This document shows, one piece after another, positions 6,671-13,880 of a DNA stretch of 17,124 nt. The position numbers and the translations under genes are program-made. How positions within the stretch are numbered: the stretch's first letter is position 1; the number at the start of each line of letters is the position of its first letter. The notes under the pieces were generated by a model that worked only from the letters and a program-made list of their open reading frames with translations, was not told the DNA's origin and did no database searches. Origin of the DNA: an uncultured bacterium (GTDB taxonomy: Bacteria > Planctomycetota > Phycisphaerae > Phycisphaerales > SM1A02); assembly GCA_903861235.1 (NCBI GenBank), contig CAIOTP010000372.1:1-17124 (forward strand), given 5' to 3'.

Positions 6671-7393
6671 ATGTCCATTCCCGATTCGGGCGCTTCGCCC
6701 GAGCGCCGCGATCCCGCGCCGCGCAAGCCAGTCCGCCCCTCGATCCGCCCGTACACCCGCACGCTGCTGGACAAGCCGTTCCAGCCCTTCGAGGACCAGA
6801 TCCTGCAGCGCATGCTGGCGTCCGAGCGGGATTTCCGCATCTTCTGCATGTTCGGTCGGCCGGTCTGCGGGCCGCTGCCGGGCTGTCCGCGTCCGGTGGT
6901 GATCCGCAACCGTGGCTATGACGCCCGGCTGCTTCGGGCGGTCTACCTGGGTCTCTCCATGGACCAACTGCTCTCCACCCAGGGAACCGAGCCGACCGCC
7001 GCGTCCGAGGCAGCCACCCAGGATCCGGACCGCTCCGGAACCGAGGCGCTCGCCACCCTGCTTCGACCGCTCCTCATGGACGCGGTGCTGCTGGAGATCG
7101 CGGGTCATGCCAAGGCGACCTGGCGGCTGGATCCCCTGGGCCCGGCCTTGGCCACCCTCTGCTTCGAGCACTTCACGGCGCACGCCGATCCCCTGCAGGG
7201 CATCGTGGACATCGCCGACGGCCTGGCCAGCCAGGGCATGCTCCAGGCGCCATCCGACCTGATCGAGGTGGGCGGCGCCCCCATGTTCTCGCTGGGCTAC
7301 CGCGGCACGCCGAAGGGGCGAGCCCACCTGGAGGAGCATGTGCTGCCCCGCTGGGAGTGCGCCCGCATCCGCAGATCAAGGCTCCTGGGCTAG
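6671..7393 (+). CDS. Unrecognised soluble protein
   Basis: A 240-residue protein I do not recognise. There is no signal peptide and no membrane helix, so it is probably cytoplasmic. Residues 1-25 are Pro/Arg-rich and disordered-looking. A compact region from RPYTRTLLDKPFQPFEDQIL (26-45) is followed by FCMFGRPVCGPLPGC, with cysteines at 59, 66 and 72. An Ala/Thr/Ser-rich linker (103-125) leads to a helical half (127-195) and a short ending with GGAPMFSLGYRG (201-212) and the basic RIRRSR. It is clearly coding: a strong GGAGG Shine-Dalgarno (6659-6663) lies 7 bases before the ATG, third positions are G/C-rich, and the frame is sustained. It is 149 bases downstream of the J-domain gene in the same direction and could be co-transcribed. 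The three close cysteines could bind a metal, which is speculation. Confidence 0.72.
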   Translation: MSIPDSGASPERRDPAPRKPVRPSIRPYTRTLLDKPFQPFEDQILQRMLASERDFRIFCMFGRPVCGPLPGCPRPVVIRNRGYDARLLRAVYLGLSMDQLLSTQGTEPTAASEAATQDPDRSGTEALATLLRPLLMDAVLLEIAGHAKATWRLDPLGPALATLCFEHFTAHADPLQGIVDIADGLASQGMLQAPSDLIEVGGAPMFSLGYRGTPKGRAHLEEHVLPRWECARIRRSRLLG

Positions 7394-7420
7394 CGCACAG
7401 AGCCGGCCGCCAGAGGGCAG

Positions 7421-9262
7421 TCACTCGATGGCGTAGAGCCGGTACCCGAACGGCGGCAGCTGGACCGGGGCGCCACTCTTGCGCACCTTCACGGTCGCCC
7501 CCTTCTCGCCCACCGGCTTCAGGCTGGCGCCCTCGGGCAGGGCATCACCCGAAGGTAGGGTGATCTTCGCCGCCTCGCCGGTGCCGTTGGCCACGAAGAC
7601 CAGGCGCTCGGTCTCGCTGCTGCGCGCAAACGCCAGCCACTTGCCCTGCGCCAGGAGGGGCTTGAAAGCTCCCGTGGTGAGCGCCGGATGTTCGCGACGG
7701 ATCCTGATCAGTCGCGCCACCTCGTCCCAGAGGGTGCGCTGGAACTTGTTCCGGTTCTTCGCCAGCACGGCGCTCTTGCCCTCCGCGAATCCTCCCGGAT
7801 ACTCCCGTCGGTTGTCGGGGTCGCCCTCGCCGGGCAGGCCCACCTCGTCCCCCGAGTAGATCTGCGGAATGCCGCGGAGCGAGAGCATGAGAGCGTGCGC
7901 CAGCAGCACGCGGCGTTCGTTGCCCCCGGCCTCCGCGATGATGCGGTGCATGTCATGGTTGCCCACGAAGGTCACGTTCATGGAGGCGTTGCCGTACACG
8001 GCGTCGCGCTCGAGCAGCTTCACCACGCCTTCGGCACCGCCGTCCTTGCAGGCGAAGCCCCGGATGGCGTACAGCAGCGGGAAGTCGAACTGGCTCTTCA
8101 GGCCCGTGTCGATGCCGTCCCAGCCCTTGCGGCCACCGCGCCAGAAGCTGATCACCTCCGGACTGTCGTGCCAGATCTCGCCGAACTGCGTGGTGGCCGG
8201 AAAGTGCTCGTCCAGCGCCTTCTGCCACTCGGGCCAGAGCGCCCGGTCCACATAGCAGTAGGTGTCCACCCGCAAGGCGTCCTGCCCGCTCATGTGGTTC
8301 CACCACAGCGCATTCTGCGTGGCATATCGGCGGTAGTCCGCGTCGCGGGCATTCAGGTCGGGCAGGGAGTTGGCGAACCAGCCTTCGTACAGGTCGGCCC
8401 GCTTGGCGGCGGTGGCGGCCCGGTCGGGACCCACGGGCACGTCAAAGCTGCAGTCGCGATGCCTGGCCGGAGTGCCGTTGAGCCAGGTGGCCGTGGGCGG
8501 CACCTGCACCCAGGGGTGCGCCGGACCACAGTGGTTGGGCACCACATCCTGCACCAGCTTCATGCCGCGCTTGTGCAGCTCGTCGGCCAGCTCGCGGTAG
8601 TCGGCCATGGTGCCGAAATGGTCCTCCACCGCGTAGAAGTCGGTCGCGTGGTAGCCGTGGTAGACGTCCGCGCGGGTGTCGTCGTTCTGGTAGACCGGGG
8701 TGAGCCAGACGGCCGTGGCGCCCAGCTTCTGGATGCCGTCCAGAGACCCGATCACGCCTCGCAGATCACCGCCGTGGTAGGCCTTGGGGTCCTTGCGGTT
8801 GAGGGTGCGCTGGCCCTTCACCGGCTCGTCGTTGGCGGGATCGCCGTTGGCGAAACGGTCGATCATGATGAAGTAGATCACGTCGTCGGGCTTGAGCCCC
8901 TGCCAACGCCCTTCGGCAGGCAGCGGCTCGAGCAGCGCCCAGTTCACCGGAACCTGCGCACCGCCCGCCTCCAGCGTGAAGGCCACCGGCCCCGGCTTGG
9001 CGGCAGCTTCCACGGTGATGTCGCAGAACAGATGCACGTCGCTTGCGCCGGCTCGTGTGGCGCGCACCGTGACGCCGGGGGTGCGGCAGGAGAGCTTCCC
9101 CCCCGCCAGTCCCGATCCGGTCAGCAGCAGGGTGAGCGGCATGGGCTTGCCACCCGTCCACCAGTTGGGCGGTTCGACCTTGGTGACCTGCTGGGCCTGG
9201 CCTCGCGCCGAGAGGAAGCCAAGGGCAAGCAGGACGAGCAGGCTCCGGAAACGCATGGGCAT
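7421..9262 (-). CDS. Secreted GH13 alpha-amylase family glycosidase (cyclomaltodextrinase/neopullulanase-like)
   Basis: A 613-residue exported glycoside hydrolase of family 13 that would cut alpha-glucans or maltodextrins outside the cytoplasm. Residues 1-23 are a signal peptide (cleavage near GQA-Q). Residues 26-112 form an immunoglobulin-like N domain starting VTKVEPPNWWTG, as in cyclomaltodextrinase/SusA-type enzymes. The barrel spans about 125-510, with DVVPNH (239-244), LRVDTY with nucleophile D333, GEIW with acid/base E362, and VGNHD with D437; all catalytic residues are present. A beta-sandwich C domain ends the protein (about 520-613). Two ATGs (9262, 9256) are possible. I use 9262 because a CATACT box lies 7 bases upstream, suggesting a leaderless message; no Shine-Dalgarno is seen. 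It converges with the preceding gene and is divergent from the tRNA 45 bases away. Exact substrate preference is not readable. Confidence 0.92.
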   Translation of the reverse strand: MPMRFRSLLVLLALGFLSARGQAQQVTKVEPPNWWTGGKPMPLTLLLTGSGLAGGKLSCRTPGVTVRATRAGASDVHLFCDITVEAAAKPGPVAFTLEAGGAQVPVNWALLEPLPAEGRWQGLKPDDVIYFIMIDRFANGDPANDEPVKGQRTLNRKDPKAYHGGDLRGVIGSLDGIQKLGATAVWLTPVYQNDDTRADVYHGYHATDFYAVEDHFGTMADYRELADELHKRGMKLVQDVVPNHCGPAHPWVQVPPTATWLNGTPARHRDCSFDVPVGPDRAATAAKRADLYEGWFANSLPDLNARDADYRRYATQNALWWNHMSGQDALRVDTYCYVDRALWPEWQKALDEHFPATTQFGEIWHDSPEVISFWRGGRKGWDGIDTGLKSQFDFPLLYAIRGFACKDGGAEGVVKLLERDAVYGNASMNVTFVGNHDMHRIIAEAGGNERRVLLAHALMLSLRGIPQIYSGDEVGLPGEGDPDNRREYPGGFAEGKSAVLAKNRNKFQRTLWDEVARLIRIRREHPALTTGAFKPLLAQGKWLAFARSSETERLVFVANGTGEAAKITLPSGDALPEGASLKPVGEKGATVKVRKSGAPVQLPPFGYRLYAIE

Positions 9263-9268
9263 GTCGCA

Positions 9269-9274
9269 AGTATG
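9269..9274 (-). promoter_or_regulatory. Possible -10 box of the GH13 gene
   Basis: On the minus strand CATACT lies 6 bases before the ATG at 9262, so transcription would begin at or next to the start codon. There is no good -35 box. It shares a 45-base gap with the divergent tRNA promoter. Confidence 0.25.
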
Positions 9275-9291
9275 CCAGCCCCCGGAGCGGC

Positions 9292-9297
9292 TAATCT
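9292..9297 (+). promoter_or_regulatory. Possible -10 box of the tRNA-Arg gene
   Basis: TAATCT lies 10 bases before the mature 5' end of the tRNA at 9308; transcription would start near 9304. The -35 region is not recognisable. Confidence 0.3.
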
Positions 9298-9307
9298 CCG
9301 CCGACCG

Positions 9308-9381
9308 GCCCCGCTAGCTCAGCTGGATAGAGCACCGGTTTCCTAAACTGGAGGTCGCGCGTTCGAATCGCGCGCGGGGCG
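9308..9381 (+). tRNA. tRNA-Arg (anticodon CCT)
   Basis: A complete cloverleaf can be drawn by hand. The acceptor stem GCCCCGC (9308-9314) pairs perfectly with GCGGGGC (9374-9380), discriminator G9381. The D arm is GCTC/GAGC (9317-9320 and 9330-9333). The anticodon arm CCGGT/ACTGG (9335-9339 and 9347-9351, one G-T pair) holds the loop TTCCTAA with anticodon CCT at 9342-9344, followed by a 5-base variable loop. The T arm is GCGCG/CGCGC with loop TTCGAAT (9362-9368). It reads the AGG arginine codon. CCA is not encoded and must be added enzymatically. No integrase or duplicated 3' end is nearby. Confidence 0.96.
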
Positions 9382-9404
9382 TTCCGTCCGCGGCCGGCCC
9401 GGCG

Positions 9405-11036
9405 TCACCGGACCGGTGCCGCGCGAAGCGGAATGCCCAGTTCACGCGCCTGGGCCAGCAACTGGCCGTGCAGCCCGTCGAAGAGCTGCCAGTGCGGCTG
9501 CGGACCCTTGGCGAAGAGCCCGGTCACCGTGAACTCGATCCCATGCACTCCCAGCGCGGAGATCCCCACCTCCACGCTGCCTGTCTGGGCGCCGGGGGCG
9601 CCGGCGAGCAGGTGCAGGGCCCGCTGGCGGAATCCGTCGAGAGCCTTGGCATCCGCCTCGAAGGCGATCGGCAGCACGGCCTTGAACTCCTTCAGCACGC
9701 CGGCCTCGCTGGCCTCCAGCTTGGCCGACACCACGGTGGCGTTGGGCACCACCAGCCGCGTGCGCGTCTTGGTGCGGAGCGTGGTGGTGCGGAAGCCCAC
9801 ATGCTCCACCTTGCCCTTCACGCCGTCCACCGTCACCTCGTCGCCCACGCCGAAGGGCCGGTCCGCCGCCAGCACCAGGCTGCTGAAGAAGTTGCGGAGG
9901 GGCTCCTGCAGGGCCAGAGCGAACGCGATGCCGCCGATGCCCAGACCGGCCAGCAGCCGGTTCACCGAGCTCTCCGCCCCCAGGATGCTCACCACCCACA
10001 CGACCGCCACCGCCACCAGCACGATCTTGCCGATCCGTGCCAGGCTGACCACCAGCAGATCGTCCAGGGAACGCAGCGCCACGCTCGCGTGGTCGCGTGA
10101 GCGGATCACCGCCGCCGCGAAGTCCACCACCTGCATGGCCAGCACCGCCAGCAGCGCCACGTTGGCCACCTGCAGCCCCACCAGCACCGGGTCCAGCACG
10201 CCCAGCGGCAGCCCCAGCAGCAGCACCAGCCATGCCGCCAACTGGATGCCCGCGCTCCATGCGGCCACCCGGACGCAGTTGCCCACCAGACTGGTCCAGT
10301 CGATGCCCGTGCCGCGCCTGCCCATGTGGGAGAGCCGCAGCAGGATCGACCGCACCGGCGGCTGCACCACGCGGCCGATGAGCAGGGAGAGCCCCAGCAC
10401 GAACGGCAGGCCGATCCATTGGTAGAGCTCCAGGCCCAGGGCGTGCCGCTTCAGCCATTCGGGCAGCGAGAGCCAGAGCGCCACCTCGGGCGACCGCCAC
10501 TGCAGGACCGGAAGGTTGCGGCGGCCCGTGGCGTCCGTGGCCTCCGAAGGGGCCATGACCGGCTGGTTCATGACCGAGCGGAAGATCCGCGGAAGAGCCT
10601 CGATGGTCCGGGCACTGAACTGCCAAAGTCGGTCGCCGCCGGCGAAGGTCCGCCGCCGCAGCGAGACATCTCCCGCGTCGGTGCCCGCCAGCAGCAGGCT
10701 GTCCTCCTTCGGATTGTCCTCCAGCTTGACCGGGGGAATGCGCTCGAGGACCAGAGCCAGCTGCAGGGCCATCCGCTCGCCGATCTCGTCGCGCACCCCC
10801 GGAGGGATGCGGCTCAGATCCATGCATCGCATGGCTCCATCGAAATCCCCCGCCTGCATGGCCTGCTCGAAGTGCCTCAGCACCGCGCCGGGGGTGGTGT
10901 AGCCGTCCGGCTCGCCCGCCTCCGGCACCGCTGGCGGATCAGCCGCCCAGGCCCGCGCGACCAGAAGCAGCACCGCCAGCAGGGCGGACGCCCGACTTCC
11001 GAAACGCACGCGATGAAGGGATGCGCCGACGCGCAT
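9405..11036 (-). CDS. MscS family mechanosensitive channel
   Basis: A 543-residue small-conductance mechanosensitive channel homologue, expected to release solutes on hypo-osmotic shock. Residues 1-32 look like a signal peptide ending ARAWA-AD. Residues 33-190 form a soluble, presumably periplasmic domain with no family I know. Hydrophobic segments follow at about 207-223, 255-280, 288-311 and 328-352. The pore helix and start of the beta domain are LLAGLGIGGIAFALALQEPL (361-380), NFFSSLVL, then DRPFGVGDEVTVDG (392-405) and VVPNATV (429-435), all classical MscS motifs. The start at 11036 is chosen because it begins the signal peptide; it lies 7 bases after the stop of an upstream 53-residue ORF, so translation may be coupled. 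No clear Shine-Dalgarno is present. The tRNA gene lies just past its 3' end. Confidence 0.88.
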   Translation of the reverse strand: MRVGASLHRVRFGSRASALLAVLLLVARAWAADPPAVPEAGEPDGYTTPGAVLRHFEQAMQAGDFDGAMRCMDLSRIPPGVRDEIGERMALQLALVLERIPPVKLEDNPKEDSLLLAGTDAGDVSLRRRTFAGGDRLWQFSARTIEALPRIFRSVMNQPVMAPSEATDATGRRNLPVLQWRSPEVALWLSLPEWLKRHALGLELYQWIGLPFVLGLSLLIGRVVQPPVRSILLRLSHMGRRGTGIDWTSLVGNCVRVAAWSAGIQLAAWLVLLLGLPLGVLDPVLVGLQVANVALLAVLAMQVVDFAAAVIRSRDHASVALRSLDDLLVVSLARIGKIVLVAVAVVWVVSILGAESSVNRLLAGLGIGGIAFALALQEPLRNFFSSLVLAADRPFGVGDEVTVDGVKGKVEHVGFRTTTLRTKTRTRLVVPNATVVSAKLEASEAGVLKEFKAVLPIAFEADAKALDGFRQRALHLLAGAPGAQTGSVEVGISALGVHGIEFTVTGLFAKGPQPHWQLFDGLHGQLLAQARELGIPLRAAPVR

Positions 11037-11043
11037 CGACGGA

Positions 11044-11205
11044 TCAGTCCCGGGGCTCCGGCTCCAGGTTGGCCAGGTAGCGGCCACCCTTCGCGCGGTC
11101 CGAACGCTCCTGGATGAAGTACGCGACGCACCAGGCGGCCAGCAGCACGACCCAGGCGAGATTCACGAGAAGCACGGGAAGCATGGGGGCGAAGTGTACC
11201 CTCAT
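11044..11205 (-). CDS. Small single-helix membrane protein
   Basis: A 53-residue ORF, not recognised. One membrane helix (about residues 8-28, MLPVLLVNLAWVVLLAAWC) is followed by a charged tail, IQERSDRAKGGRYLANLEPE. The ATG at 11205 has GGAGAG (11215-11220 on the minus strand) 9 bases upstream; a second ATG at 11184 would give 46 residues and start right at the helix. The stop at 11044 is 7 bases before the MscS start, so the pair is probably one operon and the product may accompany the channel. The hydrophobic segment and tight spacing are the support; there is no homology evidence. Confidence 0.55.
   Translation of the reverse strand: MRVHFAPMLPVLLVNLAWVVLLAAWCVAYFIQERSDRAKGGRYLANLEPEPRD
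11197..11202 (+). promoter_or_regulatory. Possible -10 box of the zinc-ribbon/trmL operon
   Basis: TACCCT lies 36 bases before the ATG at 11239; the start point would be near 11209. It overlaps the beginning of the divergent small membrane ORF. No clear -35 box is seen. Confidence 0.22.
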
Positions 11206-11238
11206 CCAAGGCCGCTCTCCACGCTCGGCGCGACCCCC

Positions 11239-12201
11239 ATGGACCTTCCGATCCTGCTGCATTCGCTGGGCCTTCTGGCCGGTGCCGTGGCGGCTCTGCT
11301 GCTGGTGCGGGCCGTCCGTCTGCGCTCCCGCCGAGGCCGCCTGCTGTGCCCGCGGTGCCGGTTCGATCTCCGCGGCATGGCCGCCGGCGGAGGCGTGTGC
11401 CCCGAGTGCGGACACCAGGTCACGGATCCCGCTCGACTGCGTCCCCCCGCGTGGGCTTGGAGATGGCGCATGGCCCTCGCTCCCCTGTGTGTGGGTGTCG
11501 GGGCGTGGGCCACGCTGCACGCGCAGGGTCCCCGGCAGTTCCGTCTCTGCGCCTGGCTGGCCACGCATGGCGACGCGACCGTGCTGGCGTGGATCATGCC
11601 CACCCAGCCCCGGCTGGCGGCCTCCGAGATGGTGCGTCGCATCGAGCTCGCCACTCCCGGCCCGGCCGAGGTCCGCGTCTATCTGCAGGCGGCCCTGGCG
11701 GATCTGGACCGCAACGCCGGCTCCAAGGCCCCATCGCCCGGCGCGTCCGTGATGCGCGCGTTGCGTGGCGGCGGCTCCATCCCGGCGGACGCGCTCGGCG
11801 ACCTGCTGGCACAATGCCTGCCGCCGCCGGCTGCGGCCCCGGCCGGTCGATTCACGTGCGACACGTCGGGCGCCGTCACGCTGGTGGCCGGCCTGCGGCC
11901 CACTTCGCGAGCCTCCTGGATCCGACCGCAGGACGTTCGGATCCAGATCGAGTCCGCCCGGCTCGGCAAGCCCGATGGAAGCTGGCTGGAGATGGAGCGA
12001 CGCTCGCCCCAGGAGAGCGACACCGGCACCCTCTTCCACGGGGCCGTCTTCGTGGGACCTTCGGAGCCCGGCGTCTGGACGGGTGAGATGACGGTGCGCC
12101 TTCGGCAAGGACAGGCCGGGGCGAACCCGTTCGAGCGGGTCGAGCAGGTGCCGTTTGCCCTGCAGGTCGCGCCACGGCAGACTCCACCGCGGGACCCATG
12201 A
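11239..12201 (+). CDS. Membrane protein with N-terminal helix and zinc ribbon
   Basis: A 320-residue protein of unknown function. A membrane helix (about 5-24, LLHSLGLLAGAVAALLLVRA) is followed by a zinc ribbon, C37/C40 and C54/C57, in the form CPRCRFDLRG...CPECGH. This short ribbon beside a membrane helix is a pattern I associate with uncharacterised planctomycete membrane proteins. A second helix lies at about 76-93. The remaining 220 residues are hydrophilic, with TCDTSGAVTLVAGLRP (about 212-227) and acidic/aromatic stretches, and look exported; no domain is recognised. The ATG at 11239 starts the first helix; no Shine-Dalgarno is seen, and an in-frame start at 11194 would only add a non-hydrophobic leader. 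It overlaps trmL by 4 bases (ATGA), so the two are translationally coupled, although no functional link is obvious. Confidence 0.7.
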   Translation: MDLPILLHSLGLLAGAVAALLLVRAVRLRSRRGRLLCPRCRFDLRGMAAGGGVCPECGHQVTDPARLRPPAWAWRWRMALAPLCVGVGAWATLHAQGPRQFRLCAWLATHGDATVLAWIMPTQPRLAASEMVRRIELATPGPAEVRVYLQAALADLDRNAGSKAPSPGASVMRALRGGGSIPADALGDLLAQCLPPPAAAPAGRFTCDTSGAVTLVAGLRPTSRASWIRPQDVRIQIESARLGKPDGSWLEMERRSPQESDTGTLFHGAVFVGPSEPGVWTGEMTVRLRQGQAGANPFERVEQVPFALQVAPRQTPPRDP

Positions 12202-12719
12202 GCGAAGCCGTCTTGAACGTGGTGCTGCTGCACCCGTTGATTCCCAACAACACCGGCAACATCGGCCGCACCGTGGCCGTGACGGGCTGTCGCCTGCACA
12301 TCGTCCATCCGATCGCGTTCGACATGAGCGAGAAGGCGCGACGACGCGCAGGACTGGACTACTGGCATCTGGTGGACTGCCGAGAACACGCGAGCTGGGA
12401 GGCGTATCTGGATCGCGAGCGCCCTCGCCGCGCCTGGCTCTTCACCACCCGGGGCAGCCGTCCGCACTGGGAGGCCACCTTCGAGCCGGGGGATCACCTG
12501 CTCTTCGGCAACGAGACCCAGGGCGCCCCGCAGGCGGTGCACGACTGGCTGCAGGCGAGCCAGGGTGAAGGACACGCGCTGCGCCAGCCCATGCGGGAGC
12601 ACCCGGACTGCCGCAGCCTGAACCTGGCCACCTCGGTGGCGTGCGGGGTGTACGAGGGGCTCCGCCAGCTGATGACCGGGGGGAAGCTCGCTTCCCTGCC
12701 TTCGCCCGGGAACCCGTAG
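12198..12719 (+). CDS. trmL: tRNA (cytidine/uridine-34 2'-O)-methyltransferase TrmL
   Basis: A 173-residue SPOUT-class methyltransferase that 2'-O-methylates the wobble nucleotide of certain leucine tRNAs using S-adenosylmethionine. Family marks are complete: HPLIPNNTGNIGRTVAVTG (12-30), LDYWHLVD (53-60), the SAM-knot motifs LLFGNETQGAP (101-111) and RSLNLATSVACGVYE (139-153). Usual TrmL has SLNLSNAV/SLNLSNSV, so LATSV is a mild variation. Length is close to that of E. coli TrmL (about 157), with a slightly longer C-terminus and acceptor-binding loop. The ATG at 12198 overlaps the end of the preceding gene by 4 bases; GGGA lies just upstream. The enzyme is cytoplasmic. Function assignment is confident; the exact tRNA substrates are known only from model organisms. 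Confidence 0.93.
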   Translation: MSEAVLNVVLLHPLIPNNTGNIGRTVAVTGCRLHIVHPIAFDMSEKARRRAGLDYWHLVDCREHASWEAYLDRERPRRAWLFTTRGSRPHWEATFEPGDHLLFGNETQGAPQAVHDWLQASQGEGHALRQPMREHPDCRSLNLATSVACGVYEGLRQLMTGGKLASLPSPGNP

Positions 12720-12722
12720 GAT
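12717..12722 (+). promoter_or_regulatory. Possible -10 box of the pseudopilin gene
   Basis: TAGGAT overlaps the trmL stop codon and lies 45 bases before the pseudopilin ATG at 12768. The same hexamer stands before the Mrp gene (14756-14761). The -35 region is weak. Confidence 0.25.
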
Positions 12723-12767
12723 GTCCCCTTCGGATCGTTTCCGGCCCCCTTCCACGAGGTTCCACGC

Positions 12768-13799
12768 ATGACCCACCCCACCCGTCGCGGCTTCACCCTG
12801 GTCGAGCTCCTGGTCACCATCGGCATCATCGCCCTGCTGGTCGGCATCCTGCTGCCCGCGCTGGGCAAGGTGCAGGAGCGGGCCAAGGCCACGCAGACCT
12901 CGGGTCTGATGCAGGAGTTCGCGAAGGCGTGCGACAGCTTCCAGCAGGAATTCGGCCGCTACCCCGGCCTGGTGCCGGAGGACATCCTGGCCGCCGACCC
13001 CAAGTTCAGCAGCACGGAGAACGCGGTGCTGGAGCTCATGGGCGGCGGCGTGCGCAAGAGCGAGATGGACACCACGGCCTACGACGCCCTGAACACCGCC
13101 GGCGGCTGGCAGGTGATCTCGTTCAACATTCCCGGCGCACAGGCCCCCAACAACACCTACGAGATCAAGATCAACCCGGGCAAGGTGGGTGAGGGCCCGA
13201 TCATCAACGGCAAGCGGTACCCGCCCTTCTTCGCCCCCAAGGCCAGCGACCTGCAGCCCGTGAAGGGCGCGGAGTACGGAGCGAACAACTACGAGATCCC
13301 CGGCCTGATCGACGCCTGGGGCAACCCGCTGCTCTACATCCGCTCGGTGCGCGCCACGGGACCGCTGGCCGGCAGCAACAAGGACCGCGCCCAGTTCCTG
13401 GTGGTCAACGACGGCGACACCGGCTTCGGCGGCCTGACCCCTTACCTGACCAGCACGGGTCTGGGTCAGCTCAGCGTGAACCAGACGCAGTCCGGTGCCG
13501 CGGGGGGTCCGTTCTCCATCCTGGACCAGACGGAGGCGCTGAAGAAGAAGCGCACCTTCGCGCAGTTCATCCGGCATCCGGGCTTCGGGGAGGCGGACAA
13601 GCCCCTGCAGGCCACGCCCCGAGGCAAGTTCATGGTGATCAGCGCGGGCAAGGACGGCATCTTCTTCAGCACGCAGGACGGCCCCGGCAACAAGCGGAGC
13701 CCGGTCACGGACATCACCACCGCGGCCAACATCACCTCCATGGGCGGGCTCGCCTCGCTGGACAACTACGACGACATCCGCGTGTTCGGTGGCGGCTGA
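12768..13799 (+). CDS. Large type II secretion pseudopilin-like protein
   Basis: A 343-residue protein with a type IV prepilin leader: TRRGFTLVELLVTIGIIALL at residues 5-24, with the prepilin peptidase cut expected between G8 and F9, and E13 at the conserved +5 position. The helix (9-31) would anchor it in the inner membrane or pilus. The rest is a large periplasmic domain without a family I recognise; it has one GAEYGANNYEIPGLIDAWGN stretch (residues 167-186) like the pseudopilin DAWGNPL signature, where bacteria commonly bind calcium in GspG-like proteins. It is about twice the length of GspG. The start has a GAGG Shine-Dalgarno (12756-12759) 8 bases upstream. No other secretion genes are nearby, so it is a solo copy; planctomycetes often encode many of these. 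Role in secretion, pili or surface structure is open. Confidence 0.83.
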   Translation: MTHPTRRGFTLVELLVTIGIIALLVGILLPALGKVQERAKATQTSGLMQEFAKACDSFQQEFGRYPGLVPEDILAADPKFSSTENAVLELMGGGVRKSEMDTTAYDALNTAGGWQVISFNIPGAQAPNNTYEIKINPGKVGEGPIINGKRYPPFFAPKASDLQPVKGAEYGANNYEIPGLIDAWGNPLLYIRSVRATGPLAGSNKDRAQFLVVNDGDTGFGGLTPYLTSTGLGQLSVNQTQSGAAGGPFSILDQTEALKKKRTFAQFIRHPGFGEADKPLQATPRGKFMVISAGKDGIFFSTQDGPGNKRSPVTDITTAANITSMGGLASLDNYDDIRVFGGG

Positions 13800-13819
13800 A
13801 CGGCGGCCCGCAAGGTCAC

Positions 13820-13860
13820 CAAGCGAAGCGGCCGCCCTTGCAGGCGGCCGCGTTCGCTTG
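13820..13860. terminator. Long hairpin between convergent genes
   Basis: CAAGCGAAGCGGCCGCC (13820-13836), loop CTTGCA, then GGCGGCCGC (13843-13851), a bulged G, and TTCGCTTG (13853-13860). The 17-base-pair stem has one bulge and sits in the 81-base gap between two convergent genes, so it can act in both directions. There is no T-run on either side, unlike a textbook intrinsic terminator; it may stop transcription weakly or protect the 3' ends from nucleases. Confidence 0.65.
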
Positions 13861-13880
13861 ATGCGTGCGTCGATCGTGCG

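Noticed and set aside
7688..9346. Plus-strand 552-codon open frame opposite the GH13 gene
   Set aside because: Val/His/Gly/Gln-rich shadow; the GH13 frame on the minus strand has all catalytic motifs.
9308..9381. tRNA-Arg as the attachment site of a genomic island
   Set aside because: No integrase, no direct repeat of the tRNA 3' end, and flanking genes have the same composition and are ordinary chromosomal genes.
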